Origin: Heterobasidion occidentale
Lineage: Eukaryota; Basidiomycota; Agaricomycetes; Russulales; Bondarzewiaceae
DNA: 64,000 nucleotides
Reading direction: 5' to 3'
NCBI GenBank assembly: GCA_039111635.1
Contig: JBCAQO010000010.1
Coordinates: forward strand, 1,426,001-1,490,000
The notes under the pieces are model-generated. The model was given only the letters and a program-made list of their open reading frames with translations. It was not told the DNA's origin and made no database searches. Below are positions 34,854 through 47,439 of this stretch, in pieces (positions within the stretch are counted from its first letter, which is position 1; each line of letters begins with the position of its first letter). The translations under genes were made by a program, and so were the position numbers.

Positions 34854-37800
34854 TGGACGTTGCACGCTTTGGAACACCTGACCATTTAGGAGCTTGAGAT
34901 GTTCAAGGATCTTTACTCAGGTCCTTCGTTGACACCTTGAATAGTAGAATTGATTGCACTGTCAATGTGGGTTGGCAGCCTTTGGAGCTTCTTATTCATT
35001 GCGAGAACTCCAGTGGTTGTCCTGATGTAAGACAATCAGCTCATATGCATGCATGCAGACTTGGCCGTCGCTGCCTCTACCATGCAATACGCCATATTCG
35101 GCAGGAACCGCCTCAGCGAGGAGTGAACGCGCCATCCATCACTTACTTCGCTGGTTTACAATGCCGTCGTTATATGGCCTGTCATATTTCTTCAATGATT
35201 TTCCTAATTAAACCGCGTACCTGTTGCTGGGAAACTGGCATGGTGAAGGGAAGCATCGAGAAGTTAGCCTAAAAATTGGGAGCCAAAGGGCCTGATCTAG
35301 TCAACTTCTCGAAGTGAAGCTCTTAAAGTGGACACGAACATCGACACTTTTGACCGCAATCTCACTGACAACCATACGACACTGGCAAGCGGCCACGTCG
35401 TGGTCCCAACATTATCTCCATACGCCAGGTAGTCTTCCTCACCTCAACGACTCGTCATCACAACGCTGTGCTTCTGTCCATATCCCGGAATGGCAAAGTC
35501 GTGCAGGGTCTTGCGTGTGCGCAGAAGAATTCGAGTAAGGGATAAAAGGAGACGTGTGGGAAGGATGCCTCGAAGAAAGCCTGATCGAACATCGTTGGAT
35601 GATCTTTGTTGTTCTCCATTTAGCAGGAGGGAATGATTCGTCCGGCTCTGACGCTCGCACGGAGCTATCTTTTCTTTGAAACGCCCCGGTGTCCGTGATG
35701 GCCGACTGACAGGATCCCTGCAGCGTGCCGAGGTCTGTGAAGACCTCATTTGCGGGGGAAAACAAATGACCTGATAAAATTGATCACTACCGTCAGACCC
35801 TAAAGCAATCAAGATCGCTAGGTCAGTCACCGGAATTAGGATTGGTAATGATAGTACATATACCAGAGCTTCGTGCCTCGACAAGCGCAGCCGGCTTGCA
35901 CTTGTCCTAACAGTGCCTAGGCTCGTCAAGGTCGCGCACAAGTGCACGCCCCACTGTCGAATGCGCAGGAGTCCTTACCGGCATTCAACGTATTATACCC
36001 AAGCTCAGGATGGAGGAGACTTCATGACTGTGCTCCCTGTACGCCGTTCTTGTCTGCTCCACTAAAATTAACAACTTCCTAACATTCTGTGGTGCATCCC
36101 GGTGCTCGCAGCCCATGAATACTGAAGAAGATCTGCTGCAACAACGACATTTGAGTAGCCGTCAGAGACAGCCTAATCTTGCATACCCCCCAACTCGATA
36201 CCAGGACTATTGGCACGAAGAGAGTAGGCGCACCAAGTTCAGTCGGTCGGTATCTGTACGCAAGTTCTGTCTATAGTCATCATATGATGCGCTAATCTTC
36301 CTTTCACAGAAGTTGACGAAGGCACTAGGGCGCAAACTCAAAAAGTTGGCAGGAAAGTTGACAAGATAATGATAATGTATTTCATGACATGTGGGATATG
36401 GCAAAGACATGAATTAATGCGAGGCCTCACCGAGCAGCCACTGGAAAGGGAAGGCGTGAGTATGCGGTGATCACAAGTTGGAAGTCAAAGAAGTGGAGGA
36501 CCCTCAGTGAATATATGATATCCTTCATTTACGGTCGGACATATGCTTGTAAAATATTTTGTTGAAATCATGGGGCGGGCAGATGATGGAAGAATGAGGA
36601 GACAGATGAGGCAGGACACTTACCTATTGAGTGCAAAAACAATACTGCATCATCGGCGATCCTGAAAAGAGTCAAAAAGGACGTCGTCAGTCAAAGCTCG
36701 AAACAAGAATAGTCAGAGGTGAAAGAAAGATCAGAATGAGAGTTTTGGTAAAGAGGTATCCACAAAGAGATTGCTCTCTCTTCGGAAGCAGAACTGAATA
36801 AGTTTTGCTCATCACAAGGAAAGGGTGTAAACCCGATATAAAATGATCAAAAGACTTACTGATTCGTCTACCTGTCCGGAGAGGATGTTGAGGAGGAAGG
36901 GGAAGACGGAGACAAAGACGTGGAGATATCTGGCATGATCCAGAAGAGTGGAGCGCTTATGAACTGTACAGTTGCTTTGAGATTTGACATTCCGATGAGG
37001 TCCGCCGGTCATTACTGGTCATTACTTTAATCGGAGACTCAATGCTTTTCGACTTCGTCACGGAGCGAATGCGTCTTCCAGGTCTATCGTTGGTGTCTCG
37101 TCAAGTGTTCAAACGTCTCCATAGGTCTCCATGTGGTCAGTTTTCACTTTAACATTCCGTTGGCTCTTGATTCGTTCTCTTCCATCTGCTGTGACGATAA
37201 TTTCCATATCCTTGAGTCGGTGAGGTCCCCAATGAACCATACTCAAACATGCATCACCAACTGAGCATTTTCAGGACATCTCTTTTCCTCGTCTCACCCT
37301 GCGCGTCAGAAACATAACTGATAATTTTTGATCCGATCAGGTTGTCCATCGTTTGGAATCTCAACATCTAACATCGTGAGTACCTCATCTTCACTCCATC
37401 TCATCTCTTGAGGACGAAACCAAGTTCATCCATTCGTTGACTACTTGTCATCGCGTTGTGCCGTGAACCACCTTCCCATCGGGAAGGCCTGTACTGGCTC
37501 GAGCCGTCTTGGCGAGAGTCGGTCGGTTTGTGGTTCTCCTGCGTAGCAAGGATCATGAAAACATCGGCTTTTCTGAAACTACCCATTGTCTTTTATGCAT
37601 GTGCTTCCGCTGTATGTGTATAATACTGATGCAGTTCCCAATACAGGTCCCTAATGCCTATACTTCCGTCGAATACGGTGTCAGTTAGCTTGTATTTTTG
37701 TATACCGCGCAGAAATCATCATTGTCCCAATTGTTGAGAAAATAACGCGGTAGCTCGAGCATGGTCTCGTCGATCCGTTAATTGAAGACATGGCGTTATG

Positions 37801-38222
37801 TCTTTTTATAGACGAGGCCTATGAGGATTGGAGTGGCAAGAAAAATTGAGATTCATGCACTGCATGGTGATCGATGATACAGCTACTGTACGGACAGATA
37901 TACAACAGTATAAGGATATCGCAACAGCGGTGCGGTGTGTACAGACCGGTATACTGCCCACGCAGGGCAGAAATCGAGGCAGAGATCAAAAATCGATGAG
38001 AAGAGATAGAACGAAAAGCCTACACGAATAAGATGAGGTGATAAGGAAGTAAAGAACACGAATCAGCAAGAAACAAGAAACAACAGAAGGTCCATCGAGA
38101 TGAAGACAACATCCCGAAGAAAAATTGAATCAAATCAGACAAGAAAGGCAGAAGAAGAAAGACAAAACATGTCCAAGAAAACGAACCCGAAGTGGGAGCA
38201 GCCGCATTCAAGGCCCGCTCCC
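34854..38222. other. 3.4 kb without a recognisable gene
   Basis: Many short frames on both strands (for example 35439-35765 and 35444-35947 on minus, overlapping in different frames; 36812-37012; 37401-37586), none with known motifs. The frame at 35444-35947 has one hydrophobic stretch (VYVLSLPILIPVTDLAILIA), so a small lineage-specific membrane protein is conceivable. No tRNA, repeat array or transposon end seen. Confidence 0.35.
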
Positions 38223-41200
38223 CTAATCAGCATCGACGTTCATCTTACTCTCTCTAAACAACCCACTATTAGCGCTGACCGCGCTGCCCGTAGCCCTACT
38301 GCGCCGCCTCATATACTCGCTCTGCCTAGCTCTCTTCTTCGCGCTCATCATCACCGCGTCTCCACTCGCGGCCCTCACTCCCCTAATCGCGCCGCCGAAC
38401 GACCGTCTCGCCCCGACACCTCCGCTCGAACGCTTTCGCGGGGCGGAGGCGCTGATCCGTGGGTTGCTCGGGGACATGGCTGGCCCGGCAGCGAGCGCCG
38501 CGCGCTGTGCACCAAGCTTGGCGATGACGCGCGAGCGGGAGATGCGTGGCTTGCGCACAATCGTGGGCTTCGGCTTTGGCTCGTTCGCCGGGGTTGGCGC
38601 GGGAGGTGGCGCGCCAGGTTTAGCAGTGTTGGTCTGGAGGCCAGTAGCGAGGACCGATGCAGCAGCGCCTAAGGAGACTGGCTTGGCGAGGACGGGGATC
38701 AGCGAAGGGCTGCTGTTGGCGCTCAGGGGCCTGCTGAAGATCTTGCCTGGAGGCGTGCGGACGCTCGACACGCTACCTTGTCGCGGGCTGTTCGTGATCA
38801 GGTTCAGCGCAGACGCACCCCCTTTTGCCACAGCACCCTTAGTTGTCAGGCTATGCTCGGGAACTTTTGGGAAATTCGAGACGGATTTACGTGTTTTGGC
38901 TAGGGAGCTCGCAGTCGGGGCATAAAGCGTGGATGAAGGTCGGCCAGTGCTCTTCGTGCTTGCACCTGCAGACCCGGCCGTGCCAACGCTGGTAGCGCGT
39001 CGAGCACCCATGGATGTTACAGAACTGCCACCGGTAGAATTGGTACGAACATGACCAGGTCCCTTTGCGCTAAGCGACGAGTCCACAAGGGTACTGGCGC
39101 GGGCACGCAAGCGTGAAGGGGCTGTAGAACTGGTGGGCTTAGAGCTCGCCGCGGTTGTGGTCTGCATGGCTGGGGGCTTGTTGGATGCGAGTCTCGAGCC
39201 GAATGTGGGGATCGGGGAGCGGACTTTGGATGCAGCGCTGCCGGCAGGAATCGTCGCCGCATTTACGACCTTTCCGGTGTTTGCAATCGTGGTGGAGGTT
39301 CCAGAGGTGTGTGAATGGGCCGAATCCCCAGAGCCTGTGCGCCGGTGCGTCATGGGAAACCCGAACGATCTCTTGCTGCTGCTGGTTCCTGCTTTGATCA
39401 CGCCTGTTTTGGCTGTATTCTTGATGTCATTCTTTGGCTCGACGGGAGGTGGAACAGGTTTCGTAGGCGGAACCTTAGGGACCGGGATGTTCGTTCCTTG
39501 GGCCGCAGGTGTCTTTGTGGTCGATCCTACGCCCATGTTCCACACATTTTTGACCATAGTTTTGGCGGAGGTAAGGAACCCGAAACGCGACGTCGCGCCC
39601 ATCGCTTTCTCTGCATCCCAAAATCAGCAGCGAGTTCGAAGCATGAAAGTCAAAGACTCACGATTCGCCGGTGGTTTGGAGACGCCCCTCAAGCTGCTCC
39701 GCCTCTTCTCCCTCTTTAGCTCCAACATCTTCTTCACCGCATCGCGTTCTTTCTCCCTTTTGTCGCGGTCTGGGGCGGGCGGAGGCGCCAGCGACATCCG
39801 CTTGCCATTATCCATCCCGCCGTCCTCCTTTACCACCCTAACTCGCTTTGACATCCTGCGGTCCTCCTCCTCATCGCTCTCGACCTCCCCTCCAAATCCT
39901 CCAGGTATCATCTTCTTCCTCACTCCATTACTGATCACCCTCGTGTTCGCTCTGCTCGTTCCTCTCCCGCTTGGTCTAGGATGCCCTTGCCCGAGCGCCT
40001 CCGATTTGCGCTTCTTCGTCCCGGGTACCAGGCCAGGCTCTGCGGCTGCCATACCGCGTCTTGCAGCATAATGTGTCGCAATGGATTCCATCTTCTCGAA
40101 CTCTTTCTCGTGTACTGCTTTGAACCTTTCCTCGGTTTTCATGACCCCGAAGATTCGGCCCTCGCCACCTGCGGCAGGCACGTCAGGTTGCTTCTCAAGC
40201 AGATCCATCCCGACCTTTTTTCCCCCGACAGCGATTAGTCGACGGTTCATCTCTTGTAGGACAGCTGCAGCTGCAGAGCCGAATTCCTTGTTCGAAACGC
40301 TGTGTTGTGGGAGGGGAGAGCCGAAGATGAAGGGTTCACTAAGCTTAGTTGGCGGGGCGAGTGAAGGACCTGGAGCAGGCGAGAACAGGTCGACAATCTC
40401 ATTTGAAGGGCGTAAGGGGGTCTTTGAGGGAGAGGCGACGACAGGCCCGGGCGTACTCATGCCACCAGGCATCCCGACGTTGTCCTCAACGTCCATCTGG
40501 ACGTCAGCATTTGCCTCGGTTGAGTTCCGTTTCGCTTTCCACGCGGGGTGCGGGAAGTAGTCCGTCGGCAGCGCTGGGTACAAACGCTCGCCCGCGCCCT
40601 TCGTCGGACTCAGCGGCCACACCGGGATTTTGCCCACGCTGGGACTCGTGACCAAGTCGAAGCTGGTGGCAATCGCCTTCAGTTGTGGCGTTCCGGGCGC
40701 GCTGCTCTTCACCGTGAAGGCTGACGAGTTCGTCGCGACGGAGACGAGGCGAATGGTAGTGCTTCCTCCGGTGCCGGTGCTCAGACGCGCGTTGTGGGGT
40801 GCAGGAACACCTGGTCTCGAGGCGTGCCCAGGGAGTGGTAGATCGGTCGACATGGTGGTGTCTGGCGTAGACAAAGTGAAGTGATCAGTTTGCGGAAGCG
40901 CAGATGGGCGTGGTACGGGGAGGTCCGCGTAAGGTTTAGCGTGCGCGGTGAGTTCATCATTATCGTCTTCGGCAGGCGGAGTGTTGCTCTTGCTGCGTTT
41001 GCTGGATGTGCTCTTCGTTCGGATTCGAGGCATGATAGAGAGCGAGCTGGAGGACGCGAGTGCGCCAGGGAATGTTGAGCTCGAGGTGCATTTAGAGGTG
41101 CCGGAACGCTTTATGCCAAGAGATGTGGCGAAGGCCTTGATCGAAGAGCTCATTGACGAAGCTGGAAGGTAAGGAAGTCAGATAGAGAACAATATGTTTA

Positions 41201-41728
41201 TATACGCGTTGCGAAGAAGCCCGCGGACGCCCGCGGAAGCTAGCTCTGGAGAACGGTTGCTATAGGTCTGCTACTAGACAGCTGCAGGCCAAGGCAGGGA
41301 TATTGCGCGCGCGTAAATATCAAATGCGACTTACATTTCGATCCTCCGATGCCAAACTCGCCGGCGCTGCCCATGCTCCGTAGCGAATTGAGCGTGCCGG
41401 TGCCTTGGGACGACGTTTCCTCCTCAATATCGTCCATCACGACCTCCCATTGTTCGCTGGGACGCGCGATGGAGTGCCCCGCAAGAGATGAAGACAGCAT
41501 TTCCTCGTCCATATCCTGATCCTGTTCGTCGCCATCGGTGGTCTCGTCACTCTGGATGGGCTCACAATTAGGGAGCGTGTTGGCGTGTTGCTTCAGGCGC
41601 TCGATGAGCTCGACATTTTTGCCTGAAGCCTTGATGGAATGAATCTTGCAAAGTTTGACAAGCTGGTCGCGCTTGAGAGAATGTAAAGCAGGAGAATTGA
41701 ACAAAATCTGCGTGGTTGTCGACATCAC
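38223..41728 (-). CDS. large SAP-domain protein with long disordered basic region
   Basis: Three exons (41728-41335, 41161-39662, 39610-38223) give 1,093 residues. A SAP domain, a DNA/chromatin-binding helix pair, is at about residues 8-46: FNSPALHSLKRDQLVKLCKI then HSIKASGKNVELIERLKQHA. An acidic stretch follows (DGDEQDQDMDEEM), then PRIRTKSTSSKRSKSNTPP. The only other ordered-looking block is in the middle: SAAAAVLQEMNRRLIAVGGK, then GRIFGVMKTEERFKAVHEKE and FEKMESIATHYAARR. The rest is Ser/Pro/Thr/Ala/Arg-rich and probably disordered, ending MNVDAD. Nuclear, chromatin-associated function is inferred. The first intron is long at 173 bases. I do not recognise a named orthologue; similar SAP proteins of unknown role occur in basidiomycetes. 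Confidence 0.8.
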
Positions 41729-44700
41729 CAGTCGTGTTCGTCGCGTGATGTCGTGTCGTGCAAAAAAGCGGAATCAAAAGTGCAAACTGTCGTGGTCCTG
41801 AAATATGCTTCCGTGCAATCGTTCGTTCTAGATCGTTCGTGGATGTGGAGAGAAATGAGATTGTGATGTAGATGAGGAAGGCGGAGAAATCGTGGTATAT
41901 CGTGGGAGAAATTCGTCGAGGAGTCGTGAGCAAAGCGCCTACAAATTAGACGGGGAAGAGCGAAGGGGAATGGGGAAAAGGACGCGGGATTGGCGGAGAC
42001 CTCGACACGGACGTAAACGTCGCGATTCCAACATCAGCACACGTGATCGCGCGGTCCCGCCCGTAGTCAGGGCGCCGAGCGGGCCTGAGCGCTCCTGTCC
42101 CGAGTCGCGTCGACGACCTGAGCGGGCTCGAGCATGTGGACAGCACGAGTGAACTCGAACCCACCTTGTTTCTTCATCGTGCATTAGCGTATATTTCAAA
42201 AAACGCATCTCTAGCCTCTACGTGGCGGAACCTGGTGAAACCCGCGCGGCCGCTGGCGTGGAAAGCGTCTATGGCGGATGCAGAGCCTGCCTCCAACCAC
42301 TCAAAGCATATCAGCAAGTAGAAGCGAACATGCAGCACGGTGTCAAGCACAAGCGAATGCCCCCGTGCACAGTCAACCGCGCAATTGTTCAAAAACTCTC
42401 GGACCCACATGTCCCGTGAGCAACAACAAAAAGGTGAGCGCTGATAAGGCCAAGGTGAGTGACAGGAGGACCACATCAATTAAGAGCACAATTGACTCGA
42501 GCTGAAAGATCTCTGAGCCACAGATTTTCCATCGAGATATAGAGACTGGAACTAACAGACGTTCTCCAATCCGCTAAATCGTGACCGAAAATGCGTAGCT
42601 GCAGAAACCTTTCAAAGACTAGCGACGGTCAGCTGGGTCGACATGACCGCTAATGGTCCAACGATGAAAACAACAGTGCTCCGTTGTGTGTTATTTATCA
42701 GCATAGAGAGCCGCCCGTTTTGGGAGCTTTGGCCAACTTTCACACGCCTATCTTGCTCTCTCCTTCCACTCGACCCTCCATTCGCTCACCTTTCCCCTAT
42801 TGAAACTCATTGTCGTTCTCTGCTGTCTAGTATTCCAAGAGCGTTCACACATAGTACTGTGCGTTTTGGTTCGTTTCCGCCGCTGGCTGATTTGATCTCG
42901 CGCAGACGCAGTGCTTCTCCCGCTCAGCCGTTTTCAGAAACCAGCACCTTCCACAGTGTATGATTCCAGTCCCGGCTGCTGTTAGGCAGATGATTCGAAT
43001 AGATGTTCAAGAACTTACCAGCGCCGGATTTCAACACCTCGCACTTCGCGCATCCATCCGAACTTCCTCGCCCGCTGGTGGCCCGGGTCACTAGCCTCGA
43101 ATCTTCCCTCTCACCTGCCACCTGCCGCTTATATGCGTAACATGCGATTTAGAGACCACAGCTAAAGACGCGCTTTGGCGACGCACGGACCAGACGCTTT
43201 GGCCGGACGCTTTGGCCCCCTCGTCGAACCTCATCGCGGACACGTGATCCTTGCAGACGCGTTACATGACCTGTTCGACGCGTCATTCTGCCGTTGCATC
43301 ATCATAGGCTCAACCAACACTTATCTACTTACGAGGACAGGTCGAGTCGACCCTCCCTCATCATAGTCGATGCTCACGGGCTCAACAGCGCCCGTTCATG
43401 ATCTACAACTTGCGGCGAGCGCGGTCGCTTTACTATCCCAGTCGCACGCCCACGGCCGACCAGCCAAGAGACACGGTACCAAAAGCGATAAGATTAGATT
43501 CTACTTTGAAGCCTCAGGGTTGCCTCGTTTGTCACTACAGGTGCGTCATAGATATATATTTCAGTCTTCTATTGTATCAATATTGTCTGCCACAGCAAAC
43601 TCAATGCAGCGGGGAGACACGATGCTCGGAGGCCGACCACCCAAGTCCTTGTGCGACTGACTCCCTTCTCTGATATTCGGGACACGACGACCGAGATATG
43701 GTCTCGTTGCGTTCATTGAAATATCTCTCTCAGGGAAAGGCAGATACTTTTGTCTCGCCTTGTCTCAGATCACCATGCTTCTCATTATCTCAAGCGCTGT
43801 CTATCATTATGCTGACGGACCTCAACTGTTCCAGCTGCCCTTTGATCCCGTGCGTGAGGGACATCAACATGCTGACATCTCATTTCTCCTTAGAATCTCG
43901 TATTCACCACCGCATCAGTGCAGAAGAACCATCAGCGTCGATGATCGTCGTCTAACCCATTTTCCAGGGTGACCGCAGAACAAAGGGTGTACCAATTCAT
44001 CTACAAACGCGACCGAGGCTCGCAGGAAACGCCGCCGCCCACCATCCATGAATCAGCTGCCCCAGCGCGCATCACGACGATCAGCGCTGCGCGCGGCTTG
44101 CACTGGCGCGCAGCTACCTCCCAATACGCTCTCGCACGGTTTGCTTTGAGCTCGAAGCACTCAGTGCCTTAATTCGTGCTGATTGCTTTGTTCGAAGCCT
44201 GCGTCGCGGACTTGCAATTCACGCTCGACGCGCACATTACGCCTCATCATGCCCGCGCATCGACGCGCCACCTCTAGTGCCAGACATATTACGTCGACAG
44301 CCAGCTCCCATCGCTGCGAAGGCGCCGCGAAAATCTAACTAAACTGCCTGCCTGCCTGTAGGAATATCCGTGACCCGACGCATCTGGCAATTGCGGTGGT
44401 TCAGCTTCATCCGATACGGGCGCAAGTAGTGGCTTGCCACCACCGCGTAAGTCACAATATCGCAGTGCACAGGTTTTGCTATCCGATGGACAGCGGCTGG
44501 CTGATTATTCTTGAGAATATGGCAAAATTTCGCTGCACGCCGTGCTTTTTCGGGCCGCGTGTGCACCTCGCCGTGCACATGCCACTGGCTTGCCCACTTG
44601 CATTTCTGGGGTTATTGTCGCCACCGGTATCTCCTCCCTCGATCCGAGACTTATGGGGAAAACGAGGCCACCGCCTCGCCTGGTGAGTCGTGACACCCGC

Positions 44701-45636
44701 ATCGGCCACCCGAGACAGAACAGCCTTAAGCGCCCGTGCCAACGATGGGCTACATTGTGATCTGCGGCACCAAGACCTCCGCGCTCGCCGGCCCTCACCA
44801 GTGCCCTTTGTCCGAAGCCAAGTGCTGATGAAATGCATCGAATCTATCGAATGTCGAGTGATTCGTGCGCTGAGCTTCGCCCTGCAACGCGTTGACAGAT
44901 GATAGGGATGCGTCGTTGCGAGACGCTTCCGTGCTCTGACGCTTTGTTTACCCATGCGTCCCGTGCGCGTCCAAGGCAGGTGTTTTTCTTTCTATTGTTT
45001 GTGAAGCCACAAAGCGACTCCGCCTTGCGCTTGTGCTTGATGACCCCGCTTTCCCACGCTTTCGGAGCTTTGGCCGTCCTGGGCCCGATCTCTGTCTAGA
45101 GCGGATGTGGGGCAGCGGTGTACCTGGAACCACCGCCATTCTTCAACCAACCCTGACCTGCGGCCAATGTCATGCGGCAAAGCTTGTGGGGCAGGCGGAA
45201 GAGGCCCAAGTCGAAGCGGACAAGCGTGCGGTGGACACGGCGAGTCTCACGGGACAAGGAAGAGCCAAACAACAAGACCGGTAGCTTTGTGCGATGGGAT
45301 CAGAAGCCGAGGGACCAGCGAGCACCCACAGGGATCCATAGGACAGGTGTGACAAAAGTGGGTCCATGTTTGCGCTTATGGGTGCTTAGAATTGCCATAT
45401 TGGGCAAGAATTCGGGGCTCCCACAAGGCCAAACAGACGAATTGGACGTTGCGGTGTCACGCGTTGCGGTGTCTCGTAGCGTCACGCTCTGCCCGTTCAT
45501 TCTTCGTTAAATACGGAGCGAGATGCACCCTTCCTCTCTCAGTCTTTCCCTCCCGCACTCACCAGGCCATCTCCTCCTCAGCCCTCCTGCATTTTATCCG
45601 TCTCCCAAATCCCAGCCCTCCTCCATCACCTCCATC
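41729..45636. other. 3.9 kb intergenic region between the SAP gene and the first Clp1-like gene
   Basis: Divergently flanked. Short frames on both strands overlap and lack motifs. It contains the repeated GACGCTTTGG element (43168-43215) and, near the downstream gene, a duplicated TTGCGGTGTC (45448-45470) and a TTAAATAC element (about 45507). Its length compared with other spacers here suggests an extended regulatory region, or undetected lineage-specific genes. Confidence 0.35.
43168..43216. repeat. three copies of a GACGCTTTGGC-like element
   Basis: GACGCGCTTTGGC (43168-43180), GACGCTTTGGC (43193-43203) and GACGCTTTGGC (from 43206) occur within 50 bases. They could be binding sites or a small tandem expansion. 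Confidence 0.4.
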
Positions 45637-46810
45637 ATGGTCCTTCATCACTCCAACTCCCAGAACCGCCGTGTCTCCCAGGCAGAGAACGCTCCTCCCA
45701 CAAGACTCGGCGTTGTTTCCACCCTTAAAAACCATGCCTCTCGTCAGCGTGCCATGCACCGCGCCAACAATGCTCCTTCGCAGCCTGCTGTCGCCGCCCG
45801 TCGCCTTCGCTCTCGCCCCCGTACTTTGGTTCAGTTCGAGTTCCCCCTGCCGATCCACCTCGTTCCTCTTCCCCCCGCGCCCACTAACGATGTGAGATGG
45901 CTCCCCGGCTCCGGGCCCGACAAAGACGCTCGTCAAGCTCCCGCGCTACCTATACCACCCCGAGCGCAAAGAGCCTCGTCCAGAAGTCGTGGAGGCATCT
46001 GTCCCCGACTTAGAGGGTGTTCCTCTCCAGTATGCCCGGGATAAGCTCCCACTGTTGAGCGGAGAGTACGTCTATACCTCTACTCCCGACGGCCATCGAC
46101 TAATCAGGCCATCTTCCTCCTCTAGCATGTTCAAAGTCCTCACCGGGGCCAAGATCGCTCCTCCCATGGGTGCTCTCCCGAAGGAAATCGAAGTGTCCAT
46201 CAACGACGTTTCATCGGATATGCCTACCCACGTCCTTGCCCTCTACTGCCCCCTCATTCGCCCCAATCCGAACGCGGCCGTAACCCCTAAGCGGCGCATC
46301 ACCCTCTACCCCATCCACAGCGCCGTCTTTGCCGTGCACTGCGCCAGCCTACCCCCACTGCCACCATCCCACCCCGAGCCTGTCCCGATCGGTGGCACAA
46401 TCACGGTTCCCGTGCTCCCTATCGGCCTGCCCTCCCCATCCGCTTTCCCGTTCCTCTCCCACTACCTGTATCACAGGCGCCCCGACAAGCTCATCGCCTC
46501 CCTCATCCCGTGCCCGCCGCCTGTCGCTATCCCGATAGCTGACAATGCCTCGGTCGAGGAGAAGCGGAACGCGGAGAAGGAGACGATCAAGGCGTACGCG
46601 ATGAAGTGCGCCGCGATGCTGACGCCGCATGCGCTCTTGGATCGCACCTTGCTGGTCAACGGGCTCTGGCGGGACGCGTACGCGCTCGGAGTGTTCGACG
46701 AGGGCCTGTGGGCATCGTTGGACCTCACGTGGGAGATCCTCGTCAACGCGATGGCGATCTCCAGCGGCGATCCCGACTCGGTGCAAGTCTGCCTTCCGGA
46801 GTGGGCTTGA
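45637..46810 (+). CDS. Clp1-like protein, copy A
   Basis: Clp1 (clampless) proteins are basidiomycete-specific; in Coprinopsis cinerea clp1 is needed for clamp cells, and in Ustilago Clp1 is needed for growth of the dikaryon. Three exons (45637-45820, 45897-46065, 46126-46810) give 345 residues. The N-terminus is basic and variable (MVLHHSNSQNRR), then LVKLPRYLYHPERKEP, MFKVLTGAKIAPPMG, the conserved THVLALYCPLIRPNP, RITLYPIHSAVFAVHCASLP then PLPPSHPEP, TVPVLPIGLPSPSAFPFLSH-YLYHRR, AAMLTPHALLDRTLLVNGLW and GVFDEGLWASLDLTWEIL. The first intron was chosen for its CTAAC branch site 15 bases before the acceptor; a 34-base alternative (45891-45924) also restores frame but is implausibly short. Copies B and C lie 8 and 11 kb downstream. 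Confidence 0.78.
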
Positions 46811-47439
46811 TCTCGTCCTCCCCTTCATTCTCCTTTCGCATCTCATTCGTGTCTCTTGTGTATGTCTAACCTTCGGACTCCGCTATGCATGAAGCAACCC
46901 ATGTATGTCCAGTGTGTGACCCCTTACTTCGTTCAATTTCTTTCATCTAGCATTACCCACTTCGTTCTTCATTCAACATCATCTTGCGATACATCGTGCG
47001 CGTACAATTATTATCTCCGTTATTGTTGGGCGTTAGATTGGTAGAAGCCACCTTTCGAAATACTTGTAGTCTGCGTCGAAATCAATAATGTGTATACCTT
47101 TCACACTGAACAAGCGTCTGCTGCCTGGTGTGTTCGGCGAGTCTCAATCACTCCATAACTGGTCATGTTTCTTTTTCAATTCAAAAAGACATTGGTGGCA
47201 TGGCGGCAAATCAGCTTGAGTACTTCAAGGACTTGCATGCGTGGGCGATGTCTTCGATCTTACTGCTATCGATGCTTGCCGTGAGGTATCTATATCGAAG
47301 CTACGTATTGGTGTTCAACGTTGCGTCTATGGCAAGTAGTACAAGTGCCGCGTCCCACCGGGCAAAATGAAAGGGGCGAGGAGGCGTGAGTTTTACATCC
47401 AACATATGCCTCATGTGCTGCACGAGCAGCACGATCAAT
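46811..47439. other. convergent intergenic region
   Basis: 3' flanks of Clp1-like copy A (+) and the second SDR (-). Pyrimidine-rich, then A/T-rich. Nothing coding supported. Confidence 0.4.

Noticed and set aside
37401..37586. Possible lipopeptide pheromone precursor, considered because of the Ste6-like exporter
   Set aside because: The frame ends LGFVLKR with no C-terminal CaaX motif.
39133..40071. Long plus-strand frame of 312 codons
   Set aside because: Antisense to the SAP-domain gene; the opposite strand has the SAP motif and consistent splicing, while this frame has no motif.
45891..45924. 34-base intron in Clp1-like copy A
   Set aside because: It restores the frame but is shorter than workable fungal introns; the 45821-45896 intron has a good donor and a CTAAC branch site.
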